A DNA stretch of 64,000 nt from Plastoroseomonas hellenica. Its GTDB lineage: Bacteria > Pseudomonadota > Alphaproteobacteria > Acetobacterales > Acetobacteraceae. A program made the position numbers and the translations under genes. Shown here piece after piece: positions 11,140 to 20,641 of this stretch. Where the stretch lies: the NCBI RefSeq assembly GCF_018129085.1, contig NZ_JAAGBB010000010.1, forward strand, positions 111,401-175,400, written 5' to 3'. Under the pieces are notes generated by a model. That model saw nothing but the letters and a program-made list of their open reading frames with translations, did no database searches and was not told the DNA's origin. Within the stretch, counting starts at the first letter, position 1; every line of letters starts with the position of its first letter.

Positions 11140-12123
11140 TTACTCCAAGGAAATGCCGATCTGGCGGATCAGCGTGCCCCATTTGTCGATCTCGCTGCCG
11201 ATGAAAGCCGCGTATTCCTGCGGCGAGCCGCCGGCCATGACGTAGCCGCTCGCGGCAAAGCGCTCTTGGATCTGCGGGGACGCCATGGCTTCCAGCGCGG
11301 CGCCGTTCAGGCGCGCTACGATCTCGGCTGGGAGGCCCGCGGGACCGGAAAGACCTAGCCAGCCGATCGCGGAGAAGCCAGGAAAGCCGGATTCAGCGAT
11401 GGTCGGTGCGTCGGCATAGAGCGGACTGCGCTGCTCGCTTGTCACCGCCACGACGCGCAGCTTTCCCGCACGCACATGCGGCAGCGCGATGTCGACATTG
11501 ATGATCGCGACCGGCACCTGCCCGGCGAGAAGGTCGGTTATGGCGGGCGCGGCGCCGCGATAGGGCACGTGCAGAAGCTCGATACCCGCAGCATGCTGCA
11601 GCATCGCCATGGCGAGGTGGCCGGAGGAGCCGGATCCGGGGCTCGCGAATGTCACTGAGCCTGGCGCTGCCTTCGCCATGGCGATGAAATCGGCAACGCT
11701 TCGCGCCGGGAAGTCCAGTCCCGCGACGATCGCGTTGGGCAGCGAGGCTAGGCGCACGACATGGGTGAAGCCGCTGCGCGAATCATAGGGCATCTGGCGG
11801 TAGAGCCCGTGATTCATCGCGTTCTGGCCGTTGCCGGACGCCAGCAGCGTATACCCGTCCGGCGCCGCGCGGTTGACCGAGGAGGCGCCGATATTGCCAT
11901 TCGCTCCAGCCCGGTTGTCGATGACGAAAGGCTGGCCCAGGCTCCGGCTCAACGACTGCCCGAACATGCGGGTGATGACGTCGTTGCTCCCGCCGGGCGG
12001 GAAAGGAACGACGACAGTGACTGGGCGCTCAGGCCAGGTCACGGCAGAGGCTGGCCGGGGCAACCCGGATGCGGCGCCGGCCGTGAGCAAGGACAGTGTC
12101 GTGCGGCGCGTCAGCCTAGACAT
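11140..12123 (-). CDS. Bug/TctC family periplasmic substrate-binding protein
   Basis: A 327-residue periplasmic solute-binding protein of the tripartite tricarboxylate transporter (Bug, TctC) family. The Tat/Sec-like signal RRTTLSLLTAGAASGLP is followed by WPERPVTVVVPFPPGGSNDV, the hallmark first strand and loop of Bug proteins. Later family blocks are IDNRAGANGNIG, AAPDGYTLL and LHVPYRGAAPAITDLLAGQV. The start is the ATG at 12121-12123. No TctA or TctB membrane genes are nearby, so it is an orphan, as is common where these genes are greatly expanded. The ligand is probably a carboxylate, otherwise unknown. Confidence 0.95.
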   Translation of the reverse strand: MSRLTRRTTLSLLTAGAASGLPRPASAVTWPERPVTVVVPFPPGGSNDVITRMFGQSLSRSLGQPFVIDNRAGANGNIGASSVNRAAPDGYTLLASGNGQNAMNHGLYRQMPYDSRSGFTHVVRLASLPNAIVAGLDFPARSVADFIAMAKAAPGSVTFASPGSGSSGHLAMAMLQHAAGIELLHVPYRGAAPAITDLLAGQVPVAIINVDIALPHVRAGKLRVVAVTSEQRSPLYADAPTIAESGFPGFSAIGWLGLSGPAGLPAEIVARLNGAALEAMASPQIQERFAASGYVMAGGSPQEYAAFIGSEIDKWGTLIRQIGISLE

Positions 12124-12805
12124 GAATGCTTGCCTCCCCTTGTTGTCGCTAAGGATCCGCGGCGCCAACTCGCCCCGATCCAGAGCGCCACGCGCTGTTT
12201 CCCACAAACTACGGCAGAATGGGTAAAGGCCACATCAGCCGTCCGGGCGGATGCAGGGTCTCGTTGATTTTCGGGTGGGATGAACCGCCGGCCCGCCAGC
12301 GCCGCACCTTGTCCGTCTGGTGGCCGGCAGGCCACCAAACCATAGCTTGCCCGGGTGAAGTCCTACCCGCAGCAGACATCCCTCTCGACAGCCGTTAGCT
12401 GGCCTGCAGTCTCGGGCGGATCTCCCCGGCGATGGTCCCCTCGCGCTGGAGGAGGACGTCTGATCGCTGGCGACTGCTAGCACGGCGCCTGGAAGAACTT
12501 CTCGACCGGCTTGTTCATCGCGGAGCAAATGCGACGCCTCGGCCGCCCCTGCTTTCAGCTCCGCGGCAATCGCGACGCCGATCGGCTCTACCCACTTAGC
12601 CCATCCTGCGAAGCCAGCGGCGGGCGATGGTGAAGGCCTCGGGGTTCAAGCCGAACCTGCTGTGCTCCTCGCCGCTTCAACGTGACCTTAGCCGCGGGTG
12701 GAGCGCCAAGGAGTGGCGCAATCGGCCGCATAGGCCAGCGCAGCGGCCCGCGTTGCGGCAACCTGCGCCGAGCGCGCAACGTTACCCCCGGCCATCTCCA
12801 AGGCT
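12124..12805. other. intergenic, no gene seen
   Basis: A 682-base gap between the divergent TctC-type gene and the SLC13 permease gene. No convincing gene is present. Promoters for both neighbours should be here but none could be assigned. Confidence 0.4.
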
Positions 12806-14593
12806 GTGCCGGTGCCGACGCTCGACCAACTCCTGGTGTTCTCCATCCTCGGCATCGCCCTCGCCCTCTTCGTCTGGGACAGGTTCCGCTACGACCTCGT
12901 CGCGCTGCTGGCGCTGGTGGCCGCACTCGCCTGCGGCGTCGTGCCGGTGGCGGATGCCTTCAAGGGCTTCAGCGACCAGGTCGTCGTCATCGTCGCCTCC
13001 GCGCTCGTCATCAGCGCCGGCATCGGGAAATCCGGGCTGATCGGCCGCGCCGTCCGCCATGCGGAACCCTGGCTCACCAGCACCGGCGCGCGGGTCGCGG
13101 CGCTGACCGCCGGCGTGACCGTGCTCTCGGCGCTGATGAAGAACATCGGCGCGCTGGCGATCTTCCTGCCCATGGCCGTCCAGGTCGCCCGCCGCAGCGA
13201 TACGCCGGTCGCCGCGCTGCTCATGCCCATGGCCTTCGGCTCGCTGGTCGGCGGCCTCGTCACCCTGGTCGGCACCTCGCCCAATATCCTGGTCTCCCGC
13301 GTGCGGCAGGAGATCACCGGCGAACCCTTCGCGATGTTCGATTTCGCGCCGGTCGGCCTCGCCATCGCCGCCGCTGCTCTCCTGTTCCTCGCCTTCGGCT
13401 GGCGCCTGCTGCCGCGCGACCGGCAAGGCCAGCCGAGCGCCGCCGAAGCCTTCGAAGTCGGGCCCTACATGTCCGAAGCGCGGGTGCCCGAAGGCAGCCC
13501 GATGGCCGGCAAGACCGTGGCGGAGCTGGAAGCGCTGGCGGAAGGCGAGATCGTCGCCGTCGCGCTGCTGCGCGAAGGCGGGCGTCGCTACGCGCCGAGC
13601 GGGGCCTGGCGGCTCTTCGCGGGGGACACCCTCATCCTTCAAGGCGACCCGCATCGCCTGACCGATCTCGTCGCGGAAGCGAAGCTCGAACTGGCCGGCG
13701 CCAACCAAGGCCCGGCCAAGGACCTGCCGACCGAGGAGGTCGGCCTGGTCGAAGCGGTGGTGATGCCCGAATCCGCCCTGGTCGGCCGCACCGCCAGCGA
13801 GCTGCGCCTGCGCGAAGCGCATGGGCTGAACCTGCTGGCCGTGGCGCGGCGCGGGGAGAGGATCGGCGCCCGGCTGCGCCAGGTGCGCATCCGGGCGGGC
13901 GACGTGCTCGCGCTCCAAGGTCCGGCCGGGTCGATGACGGAAGCGCTGCGCGCGCTGGAATGCCTGCCGCTGGTCGATCGCGGCACCGGCCTCGGCCAGA
14001 AGCGGCGGGACATCCTGCCGCTGGTGCTGCTCGCGGCGACCATGGCGCTGGTCGGCTTCGGCATCCTGCCAGTCGCACCCGCCTTCTTCGGCGCCGCGGT
14101 GCTCACCGTGCTCTGCGGCGTGCTGACCCTCCAGGAAGCCTATGAGGCGATCGATGCCCCGATCCTGGTGCTGCTCGCCTGCCTGATCCCGGTCAGCGAC
14201 GCGGTCGCCGGCACCGGCGGCGCGCAGCTCATCGCCGGCGGCCTGGCACAGGTGGCGGGCCAGCTTCCGGCAGCCGGCGCCCTGGCGCTGGTGATCGTCG
14301 TCGCCATGGCGCTGACGCCCTTCCTCAACAACGCCGCGACGGCGCTGATCATGGCGCCGATCGCCGCCGACCTCGCGGTGCGGATCGGGCTGAAGCCCGA
14401 TCCCTTCCTGATGGCGGTCGCGATCGGCTGCGCCTGCGATTTCCTCACGCCGATCGGGCACCAGTGCAACACGCTGGTGCTGGGTCCCGGCGGCTACCGC
14501 TTCGGCGACTACTGGCGCCTCGGCCTGCCGCTCTCGGTCATCGTGGTCGCGGTCGCGACCCTCATGATCCCGATCGTCTGGCCGCTCCGCTAG
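12806..14593 (+). CDS. SLC13 family permease with two TrkA-C (RCK-C) domains
   Basis: A 595-residue inner-membrane transporter. The two membrane halves (residues about 7-200 and 395-590) belong to the SLC13/CitT (DASS) superfamily, with FGSLVGGLVTLVGTSPNILV carrying the helix-break motif of the first half and PFLNNAATALIMAPIA plus DFLTPIGHQCNTLVLGPG the second. Between them lie two TrkA-C domains (about 213-295 and 305-385, for example EGEIVAVALLREGGRRYAP). This layout is typical of sodium-coupled dicarboxylate, sulfate or silicate-type permeases of the YfbS/SLC13 group. The start is a GTG at 12806, with another in-frame GTG at 12812. Substrate cannot be told from sequence. Confidence 0.93.
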   Translation: MPVPTLDQLLVFSILGIALALFVWDRFRYDLVALLALVAALACGVVPVADAFKGFSDQVVVIVASALVISAGIGKSGLIGRAVRHAEPWLTSTGARVAALTAGVTVLSALMKNIGALAIFLPMAVQVARRSDTPVAALLMPMAFGSLVGGLVTLVGTSPNILVSRVRQEITGEPFAMFDFAPVGLAIAAAALLFLAFGWRLLPRDRQGQPSAAEAFEVGPYMSEARVPEGSPMAGKTVAELEALAEGEIVAVALLREGGRRYAPSGAWRLFAGDTLILQGDPHRLTDLVAEAKLELAGANQGPAKDLPTEEVGLVEAVVMPESALVGRTASELRLREAHGLNLLAVARRGERIGARLRQVRIRAGDVLALQGPAGSMTEALRALECLPLVDRGTGLGQKRRDILPLVLLAATMALVGFGILPVAPAFFGAAVLTVLCGVLTLQEAYEAIDAPILVLLACLIPVSDAVAGTGGAQLIAGGLAQVAGQLPAAGALALVIVVAMALTPFLNNAATALIMAPIAADLAVRIGLKPDPFLMAVAIGCACDFLTPIGHQCNTLVLGPGGYRFGDYWRLGLPLSVIVVAVATLMIPIVWPLR

Positions 14594-14852
14594 CTGCTGC
14601 CGCCCTCGACGATGGCGCGGATTTGGAAGGCAGAACACTCATGCGGCCACTATGAAAAGTCGGCCGGGGCTTGGGCGCGCCCCGCTTCAGTCAGGAGGGG
14701 CGTCTGGCTCGACCCGCGCCCAGTCGGCTTGCGAGCACCGCGCCCGCGGGGCCGCTACCCACAGTGACGACGTCGAAAGTGCTGTTCAAAGTTGGCCCGG
14801 GGCCATGACAATCGTCCGCCTCTCGAGGTCACCAGCCTGAAATTCGCGGCGA

Positions 14853-15797
14853 TCAAGCGTTGAAGGCACCGCGAAGGAACCGCGCGGTGCGATCGAGCGC
14901 GGCGCGGCTGCTTTCGAGATGTGCCACGTCGAGCTGGAAGACGTGATGCATGCCTTCCCAAACCTCGCAACGGACACGAACGCCGGCTTGCGCGGCGCGC
15001 TTGGCGAATTGCCGAGCGTCGTCGAGCAGGCGCTCGTCGGTCCCGACCTGGATCAGGAGCGGCGGCAATCCCCGGAACTCCCCGAAGAGCGGCGACGCAA
15101 GCGGATCGGTCGGGCCGACGTTCCCCAGGTACTTTCGAGCGCAATCCTGCAGGTAGTCATGGGTGATCAGCGGGTCTGTCACTGCCGAATCTGTCATTGA
15201 CGCGCCCGTGAAGGCTAGGTCGGCCCAGGGCGAGAAAACCACCCCGGCGATCGGCGCCGGACCTACGGTGCGCCTGCCAAGTTCCGCGAGGGTGACCAGC
15301 GTCAGGCCGCCGCCCGCTGAATCGCCGACGACTGCGATCTGGTTGCAGCGCTGATTGACCAACCACCGCCACGCGGTGAGAGCGGCCACGGGCGCTGCCG
15401 GCAGCGACGCTTCCGGGGCCAGCGGATAGTCAATGGCGAGGGCCGGCACCTGTGTGCGGCTGACGATCTGACTGACGAAGCCGCGATAGGCCCGGGCAGA
15501 CCCGAGCCCATATCCGCCGCCATGGATGTAGAGGATCGCCTGAGCCGGATGGGCGTGTGTGGGCCGCACCCACCATCCCCGGACGCCATCCTCCTCGACC
15601 GCATCGAGCGTCACCTCTGTCGCCAGAGGCGTTGCGGCGATGAACGCGTCGTAGATCACCCGAGGCTCTCCGCTCGCCGATTTCCAAAAGCTGGCAAAGC
15701 GTTCGCGCAGTGCGGCTTCGCGTGCGCGCTCATCGGCCGTGATCCTGATGACCTCGGTTTCGGCTGGGTCAGTGTTGAGGTCTTCGAAAAGCGACAT
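14853..15797 (-). CDS. alpha/beta hydrolase, HSL-type esterase/lipase
   Basis: A 314-residue esterase of the hormone-sensitive-lipase group (bacterial family IV). The oxyanion-hole motif HGGG is at 92-95 (YIHGGGYGLGSA), the nucleophile elbow GDSAGG puts Ser160, and the acid and base are probably Asp254 (QVGTDERLLDD) and His285 (EGMHHVFQLD). The length is normal, and no signal peptide is seen, so it is probably cytoplasmic and acts on short acyl esters. It starts MSLFEDLNTDPAETEV at 15795-15797. Neighbouring genes give no hint of the natural substrate. Confidence 0.93.
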   Translation of the reverse strand: MSLFEDLNTDPAETEVIRITADERAREAALRERFASFWKSASGEPRVIYDAFIAATPLATEVTLDAVEEDGVRGWWVRPTHAHPAQAILYIHGGGYGLGSARAYRGFVSQIVSRTQVPALAIDYPLAPEASLPAAPVAALTAWRWLVNQRCNQIAVVGDSAGGGLTLVTLAELGRRTVGPAPIAGVVFSPWADLAFTGASMTDSAVTDPLITHDYLQDCARKYLGNVGPTDPLASPLFGEFRGLPPLLIQVGTDERLLDDARQFAKRAAQAGVRVRCEVWEGMHHVFQLDVAHLESSRAALDRTARFLRGAFNA

Positions 15798-15824
15798 GGC
15801 TGTTCTCCGCTCCGGGCCGCGCGA

Positions 15825-16337
15825 TCAGGCGCGGTGCGTTCTTTGCCAGGGAGCTCGCACAGCCGTTTGGCAAGCTCCGCCTCGGCTCGGCGCTCGGACC
15901 GTGCGCGGCGAGACTTCCATGGCCCAGCGCTGCCTCAGCCGAAGCGGCGCTCCGCTTAGCCGGCCAGCGTTTGCCGAACCTCGCCCGCCGTTGACATCAC
16001 CAGTGGCCATGCTTGGGGTCTGCAGCGCATGCGTGCGCGCCCCATCCTCCGGCCGTTCCTCGTGGGTAGCGCCGCTAGCGAGCGCCAGCCAGTACAGGTC
16101 GCTCGGCCTCAGGGCGACGCTATGGCCGAGCGTGTCGCGGTCCACGAAAGCGCCCTCCGAATCCTCGAATATCGCCGTGACGGCCGAGATGGAGGTGTGG
16201 AGATGCGGCTCGAAGAGCGGAGCTGTAATCACGCAGTGGTCCACCATCAACAACGGATGCGGCCTCCGCCGAAAATCGTCTCGGGGAAATCTCTTGCGGA
16301 TAAGAACCACCGTGCTTTGCGCGGTGCGGGCGCACAA
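15825..16337 (-). pseudogene. pirin-like protein, truncated or broken
   Basis: Residues about 30-100 of this frame carry a pirin N-terminal cupin: EPHLHTSISAVTAIFEDSEG, then DRDTLGHSVALRPSDLYWLA, ATHEERPEDGARTHALQ. The metal-binding HxH (here HLH) and the later H..E pair are visible. Pirins normally continue with a second cupin (total about 230-290 residues), but after HALQ the reading turns into low-complexity, unconserved sequence up to the stop at 15825. The first possible start is TTG 16335-16337. The gene seems to have lost its C-terminal half. Pirins are iron-binding and some have quercetinase activity. Confidence 0.5.
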
Positions 16338-16574
16338 TACGTCAAGCTCTGCATGGCGGAAGGCCTGATTTCCTCATCTCTACTGCCGCGTGCGTCGCTC
16401 GGAACCACGGGTGACGCCTCGCTTGCTGACAATGTATTGGCCGAGAGCAAAGCTCGAAAAGGTGGCAGTTCCCGGACGCAGCGTTCGGGCTGTTGGACAA
16501 GCTGCGAAGAGCCACCGACCGCGCAGGCCGTCCCGTGCGACTAAAGGCGGAGCTGGGGGCGAGCCGGCTGATAA

Positions 16575-17486
16575 CTACATCAAGACGGTCTTCGGGAATT
16601 CCGCCGCCAGATGATCGAGGAAGGCGCGCACGGAGGGGAGCAGGCCCTGCCGGTAAGGAATGAGCGCGGTGAGCGTGGAATCGCCGGCGAGCCAGTCCGG
16701 GAGCACGCGCCGCAGGGCGCCAGACCTGACCGCCGCGCGGCAGATGTAGCCCGGCAGCGCGACCACCCCGAGGCCTTTGATCGCCGATTGCTGCAGTCCA
16801 ATCATGTCGTCGCTGAGCAGCCTCGGGATAAGCGGCATAACGACTTCATCCCGCGCCTGGCGCGCGTGGCGAAGCCGCCAGACTGGAGCAATGCCGGTCC
16901 GCATCATGAAAAGCGAGGGATGGCTTTGCAGGTCCTGAGGACTCTCAGGCGTGCCGTGGGCTTCTAGATACGCCGATCCAGCGAAGAGATACCAAGGCGC
17001 TGGCGCCAGAGTCCGCTGGACGAGGTTCGAATCGGGGAGCGGATCCGAATGCGCGCGAACGGCAAGGTCGTAATTCTCGCCGACGATATCGACCGTGCGA
17101 TCGGTCGCATGCGCGACGATGTTCACCTTCGGGTACTGGACGAGAAAATCGGCGATGATGTCGGACATAGCAAACTGCATCGTCGCTACGCCGGAGGTGC
17201 ATCGCACCGTGCCGATCGGATCCGTTAGCCGGTGACGGATCGTCGTCTCCGCTCGCTCGGCCTCGCGCAGCATCGCCACGGCATGGCTATAGAAGTCTTC
17301 GCCTGCATCCGTCATCCCGAAGCGGCGTGATGTCCGGTTGAGCAGCCGGACGCCGAGGTTGTTCTCGAGCTCCTGGATGCGGTGGCTGAGCGTCGATTTC
17401 GAGATGCGCAGGCTGCGGCCCGCGGCCGTGAAACCTCCGCGGTCGACCACCTGCACGAAATAGAAGAAATCATTCAGATCCAGCAT
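16575..17486 (-). CDS. LysR-family transcriptional regulator
   Basis: A 303-residue LysR-type regulator. Residues 1-60 are the winged helix-turn-helix (MLDLNDFFYFVQVVDRGGFT, AAGRSLRISKSTLSHRIQEL, ENNLGVRLLNRTSRRFGMTD). The remainder is the periplasmic-binding-like effector domain (GTVRCTSGVATMQF, GENYDLAVRAHSDPLPDSNL). It starts at ATG 17484-17486; an ATG 12 bases upstream (MGSR) is also possible. It is divergent from the isochorismatase-like gene at 17731 with 244 bases between, the standard LysR arrangement, so that gene is the likely target. The effector is unknown. Confidence 0.93.
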   Translation of the reverse strand: MLDLNDFFYFVQVVDRGGFTAAGRSLRISKSTLSHRIQELENNLGVRLLNRTSRRFGMTDAGEDFYSHAVAMLREAERAETTIRHRLTDPIGTVRCTSGVATMQFAMSDIIADFLVQYPKVNIVAHATDRTVDIVGENYDLAVRAHSDPLPDSNLVQRTLAPAPWYLFAGSAYLEAHGTPESPQDLQSHPSLFMMRTGIAPVWRLRHARQARDEVVMPLIPRLLSDDMIGLQQSAIKGLGVVALPGYICRAAVRSGALRRVLPDWLAGDSTLTALIPYRQGLLPSVRAFLDHLAAEFPKTVLM

Positions 17487-17730
17487 GCGCGATCCCATCG
17501 TCCAATCCGTCGGACGCTGAGTTGCCGTTTTGCGGGCTTTTTGCACCGGCAGTCCAGCGGCTAATCCTCCGTCGCGTCGAAGAACGGGCGCGCGCCGACC
17601 GCTCAAGTGGGAAGGGAACCGCGGAAAGAAGACGGTCAAGTCCGATCCGCCGGGGCCCTGGCGCGGCTGCTGAATACTTCTCCTCCCGCTCTTCTCGGCC
17701 GAACGCAATTCCATTCCACAGGAGGTCGCA

Positions 17731-18348
17731 ATGGCCAACCGCGCCTATGAACCGCTCACCACTGCCAACACCGCGGTCGTTCTCGTCGACCATCAGATCG
17801 GCCTGATGACCGGGGTCCGGGACTATTCGACCGGAGAGCTGAAGCACAACGTGGTGGCGCTCGCCAAAGCGGCCAAAGCACTCGATCTGCCGATCGTCGT
17901 CACCACAACGGCGCGCGACAGCATGTGGGGCCCGACGTTCCCCGAGCTCGTCGACGCCCTCCCCGGCATCGAGATCATCGATCGTTCGACGGTGAACGCC
18001 TATGACGATGCGCGTGTCGCGAACGCTATCGAGGCGACCAGCCGCAAGAAGCTGATCTTCGCCGGCATCTCGCTCGAGGTCTGCGCCGCCTTCCCAGCCA
18101 TGACCGCCGCGGCACGTGGGCTAGACGCGTATGTGGCAGTCGACGCATCGGGCACATTCAGCGAGACCAAGCGCCAGGTCGGGCTGCTGCGTATGCAGCA
18201 GGCCGGCGTCATCCTGTCCGACTACGCGACACTGATGGTCGAAATGCTCAAGGACAACGGGCGGCCGGAGGCCGGCGCCGTTTACGACGCGCTTGACATG
18301 CCCTGGGCCACGCTCGTCGGCCAGATCGCCAGGGCGCACGGCAAGTAA
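17731..18348 (+). CDS. isochorismatase-like cysteine hydrolase (YcaC type)
   Basis: A 205-residue cysteine hydrolase. The catalytic Asp20 is in TAVVLVDHQIGLM and the nucleophile Cys118 in FAGISLEVCAAFPAM. The NAYDDARVANAIEATSRKKL segment between them resembles the YcaC subgroup. The catalytic lysine position is uncertain, since Arg85 stands in the region where YcaC-like proteins have a basic residue. YcaC-like proteins are amidase-type hydrolases with unknown physiological substrates. An AGGAGG ribosome-binding site lies 6 bases before ATG 17731. It is divergent from a LysR gene that probably controls it. A long perfect hairpin follows at 18363-18390. Confidence 0.92.
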   Translation: MANRAYEPLTTANTAVVLVDHQIGLMTGVRDYSTGELKHNVVALAKAAKALDLPIVVTTTARDSMWGPTFPELVDALPGIEIIDRSTVNAYDDARVANAIEATSRKKLIFAGISLEVCAAFPAMTAAARGLDAYVAVDASGTFSETKRQVGLLRMQQAGVILSDYATLMVEMLKDNGRPEAGAVYDALDMPWATLVGQIARAHGK

Positions 18349-18362
18349 GCGGCCATTGATCG

Positions 18363-18390
18363 GCTCGGCCCTGCGGCCGGAGGGCCGAGC
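18363..18390 (+). terminator. hairpin terminator candidate after the isochorismatase-like gene
   Basis: A perfect 9-bp inverted repeat: GCTCGGCCC (18363-18371) and GGGCCGAGC (18382-18390) with a 10-base loop, 15 bases after the stop codon. There is no T-tract, so it may act with Rho or as an mRNA 3' stabiliser rather than as a classic intrinsic terminator. Confidence 0.5.
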
Positions 18391-18466
18391 TGAGTGACCT
18401 TTCGTCTCTGGCTGGATGACAATGCGGCAGAGTGCGCGCAGGTGCTTCGTCCGTGAAGGGGTGACC

Positions 18467-19468
18467 ATGCTTAAAGCCAGGGGACTGCAAGCTTTGCCAC
18501 GCGTGCCGGCATCCTTCTTCGCGATGGTGCTCGGGCTCGCCGGGCTCGCCAGCGACTGGCGGGGGGCGCACGAAGTCTGGGCGCTCCCGGCGGCAATTGG
18601 GGAAGCGCTTTACGCCGTCGCGTTTCTCACCTGGCTCGCCGTCGCAATTCTTTATGCGCTCAAATGGGCTGCCGTTCCGGCGCTGGCAAAGGAGGAGGCC
18701 GGACACGCCGTCCAATGCTGCTTCATTGGCCTGGGCGGCGTCGCGACGCTGCTCATAGCCCAGGGAGCGCTGCCATATTCCCGCACGGCCGCCGTCGCGC
18801 TGTTCCTGCTCGGCGCCGGATTTACGGTTGCTTTCGGCCTGTGGCGCACGGGCATCCTTTGGCGCGGTGATCGTGATCCAGCCAGCAATACCCCCGTTCT
18901 GTATCTGCCGACGGTCGCTGGCGGGTTCGTGACGGGCACCGTAGCCACCGCACTCGGCTGGCGGCATTGGGGGGAGCTGGCGTTTGGGGCGGGCTTCTTC
19001 GCCTGGCTGGCGATCGAATCCGTCTTGCTGCACCGGCTCTACACGGCATCGCCCTTGGCACCGCCGCTCCGGCCCACGCTGGGCATTCAGCTCGCACCGC
19101 CTGCGGTCGGCGCGGTGTGCTACGTTTCGATCAGCGGCGGCCCTGCCGATGTGTTTGCGCACATGCTCATCGGCTACGCGCTGCTTCAGGGGCTGCTGCT
19201 GGCGCGCATGGGCCGCTGGATCGCCGAGCAGCCTTTCGGGCCATCCTATTGGGCCTTCACCTTCGGCGCGACGGCACTGGCCGGCGCGGCGATTCGGCTG
19301 TCGACCGACAGCCAGGCGAATGCGCTTGCGTCTATCGCCCCCTCTCTGTTCGCTCTCGCGAACCTCATCGTTCTCGGCGTCGCCGCGGGCACCATACGGC
19401 TCCTCCTGCTGGGTAGGCTGCTGCCGCCGGCGCCATCGGCCGACCCTGGAGCCGCAGCATCCCCCTGA
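18467..19468 (+). CDS. TDT-family permease (SLAC1/TehA type)
   Basis: A 333-residue inner-membrane protein with about ten hydrophobic segments. The N-terminal PRVPASFFAMVLGLAGLAS is the signature of the telluride-resistance/dicarboxylate transporter (TDT, TehA/SLAC1) family. The later SNTPVLYLPTVAGGFVTGT and FAHMLIGYALLQGLLLARM segments also suit that fold. These proteins are anion channels or transporters; the substrate may be tellurite-like, dicarboxylate, sulfite or another anion. Starting at ATG 18467 (MLKARGLQALP) follows a GAAGGGG-like site; an in-frame GTG lies 6 bases earlier. It is downstream of the isochorismatase-like gene but separated by a hairpin, so it is likely a separate transcript. 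Confidence 0.88.
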   Translation: MLKARGLQALPRVPASFFAMVLGLAGLASDWRGAHEVWALPAAIGEALYAVAFLTWLAVAILYALKWAAVPALAKEEAGHAVQCCFIGLGGVATLLIAQGALPYSRTAAVALFLLGAGFTVAFGLWRTGILWRGDRDPASNTPVLYLPTVAGGFVTGTVATALGWRHWGELAFGAGFFAWLAIESVLLHRLYTASPLAPPLRPTLGIQLAPPAVGAVCYVSISGGPADVFAHMLIGYALLQGLLLARMGRWIAEQPFGPSYWAFTFGATALAGAAIRLSTDSQANALASIAPSLFALANLIVLGVAAGTIRLLLLGRLLPPAPSADPGAAASP

Positions 19469-20090
19469 CTTCAAGGTAAGCCAGACCATACAGTCGCGGG
19501 CCTGACCAAGGCCGACCTGGTCACGGTTTGGCTGCGCCCTGGGCAGCGCCAGACCTCCTCCTGGATCTCCTGGCAGAGGCGCTGCTGATCGGCGAGTCAG
19601 GTGCCTCGAACCAGGCGTTGCGCACCGTCTGCAGCCGCGCGGTTTTCCCAGCCGCTTCAGCTCGCCTGGCCGTTGCGGCGCATCGGCTGGTGAAAGCGCA
19701 CGCGCAGCTGGTGGACGCTGGATGGACGGCCGAAGCGGCGTGCTGGGCCCATGCCGTCGCAAGGCTTTCCAGCTCACCGAAGTCGCGCGGGCAGGCCGCT
19801 CAGGAGGCGGTGACCGACCTGTAGCGGCGGGTGCTGGTGCGCCAGGGGAGACTTGGCAGGCTGAAAGGACCCCTGCCGGTCAGGTGCAGAGGCTCATAGC
19901 CGCTTGCATGACGGCGGCGACTGCATAGGGCTGACGAGCAGGGGCAGCAGCGAGGCCGGCTTTTCAGACTCTGCGTCAGGCCTGCACACGTTGCCCTACG
20001 CTCATGCTTATCAGCCGGATTTTTTCTGAGGACCCTTCAATTCAGTGGTACGGACGGCATTCGACCGTCCGAAAGTAGTAGGGAATTGCG
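19469..20090. other. intergenic, no convincing gene
   Basis: A 622-base region. A TTG-started frame at 19528-19824 (98 residues, Ala-rich, HRLVKAHAQLVDAGWTAEA) has a partly helical look but no family and no good ribosome-binding site, so I do not call it. Confidence 0.35.
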
Positions 20091-20360
20091 ATGGCAACCA
20101 GTGCGGCGCCCGCAGACATTGTGACGTACGAACTTGCAGCAGACATTCGGAATTTTCTGCGGAGTCGCCCCACGCCCATAGAAGCCGAAGTGGGATTGGC
20201 CGACATTCTCCGCCATCTCGCCTCCCATCGTTTCTCCGCTGTCTTAAACAGTGACATTGCCGCTGCGATTTGCTTCGGAGAGGACGCGGGATGGTGGGAG
20301 ATCATTGTGGCCGAGCGCTGCCTCGTATGGACTGCATTGGGCGCACGCGACGACGCCTAG
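20091..20360 (+). CDS. hypothetical protein (89 aa)
   Basis: An 89-residue protein from ATG 20091 (MATSAAPADIVTYELAADIR). It has a mixed helix/strand profile with three aromatic and hydrophobic clusters (LADILRHLASHRFSAVLNSD, GWWEIIVAERCLVWTALG). There is no signal peptide. The Trp-rich end recalls small regulatory or phage-like proteins, but I recognise no family. Composition and frame look natural. No operon partner is visible. Confidence 0.5.
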   Translation: MATSAAPADIVTYELAADIRNFLRSRPTPIEAEVGLADILRHLASHRFSAVLNSDIAAAICFGEDAGWWEIIVAERCLVWTALGARDDA

Positions 20361-20641
20361 TGGCCGTCCTCGGAATCGCCCGCGGGCACCCGATCGCGCG
20401 AGCGCCTTTCAGGCGGCCAGTAGCGGTGCCGCGAGCGTCCGCGGGCCATGCCCCTGTAAGGGAGATGCCTGAAAGCTGTGGGCACGCGTCGAACGCCGGG
20501 TAGGCGCTTGGCCGTCGGGCTCTTGCCGCCCAAGCGAAAAGTCAAGTACGGCGGCGCCATCCCGGCGGCAAGCCCTTGCGGTTTGTATACGAGGGACCAT
20601 GTCTGGACACAGACTAGAAGTACGAACTGTCAGGGGTTGAG

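Noticed and set aside
12782..14638. Minus-strand frame rich in Asp, Arg, Gln and His opposite the SLC13 gene
   Set aside because: Composition is that of an antisense reading of a membrane protein gene; no domain is present.
19528..19824. A 98-residue TTG-started frame
   Set aside because: It lacks a ribosome-binding site and family resemblance and is typical of open frames in GC-rich DNA.
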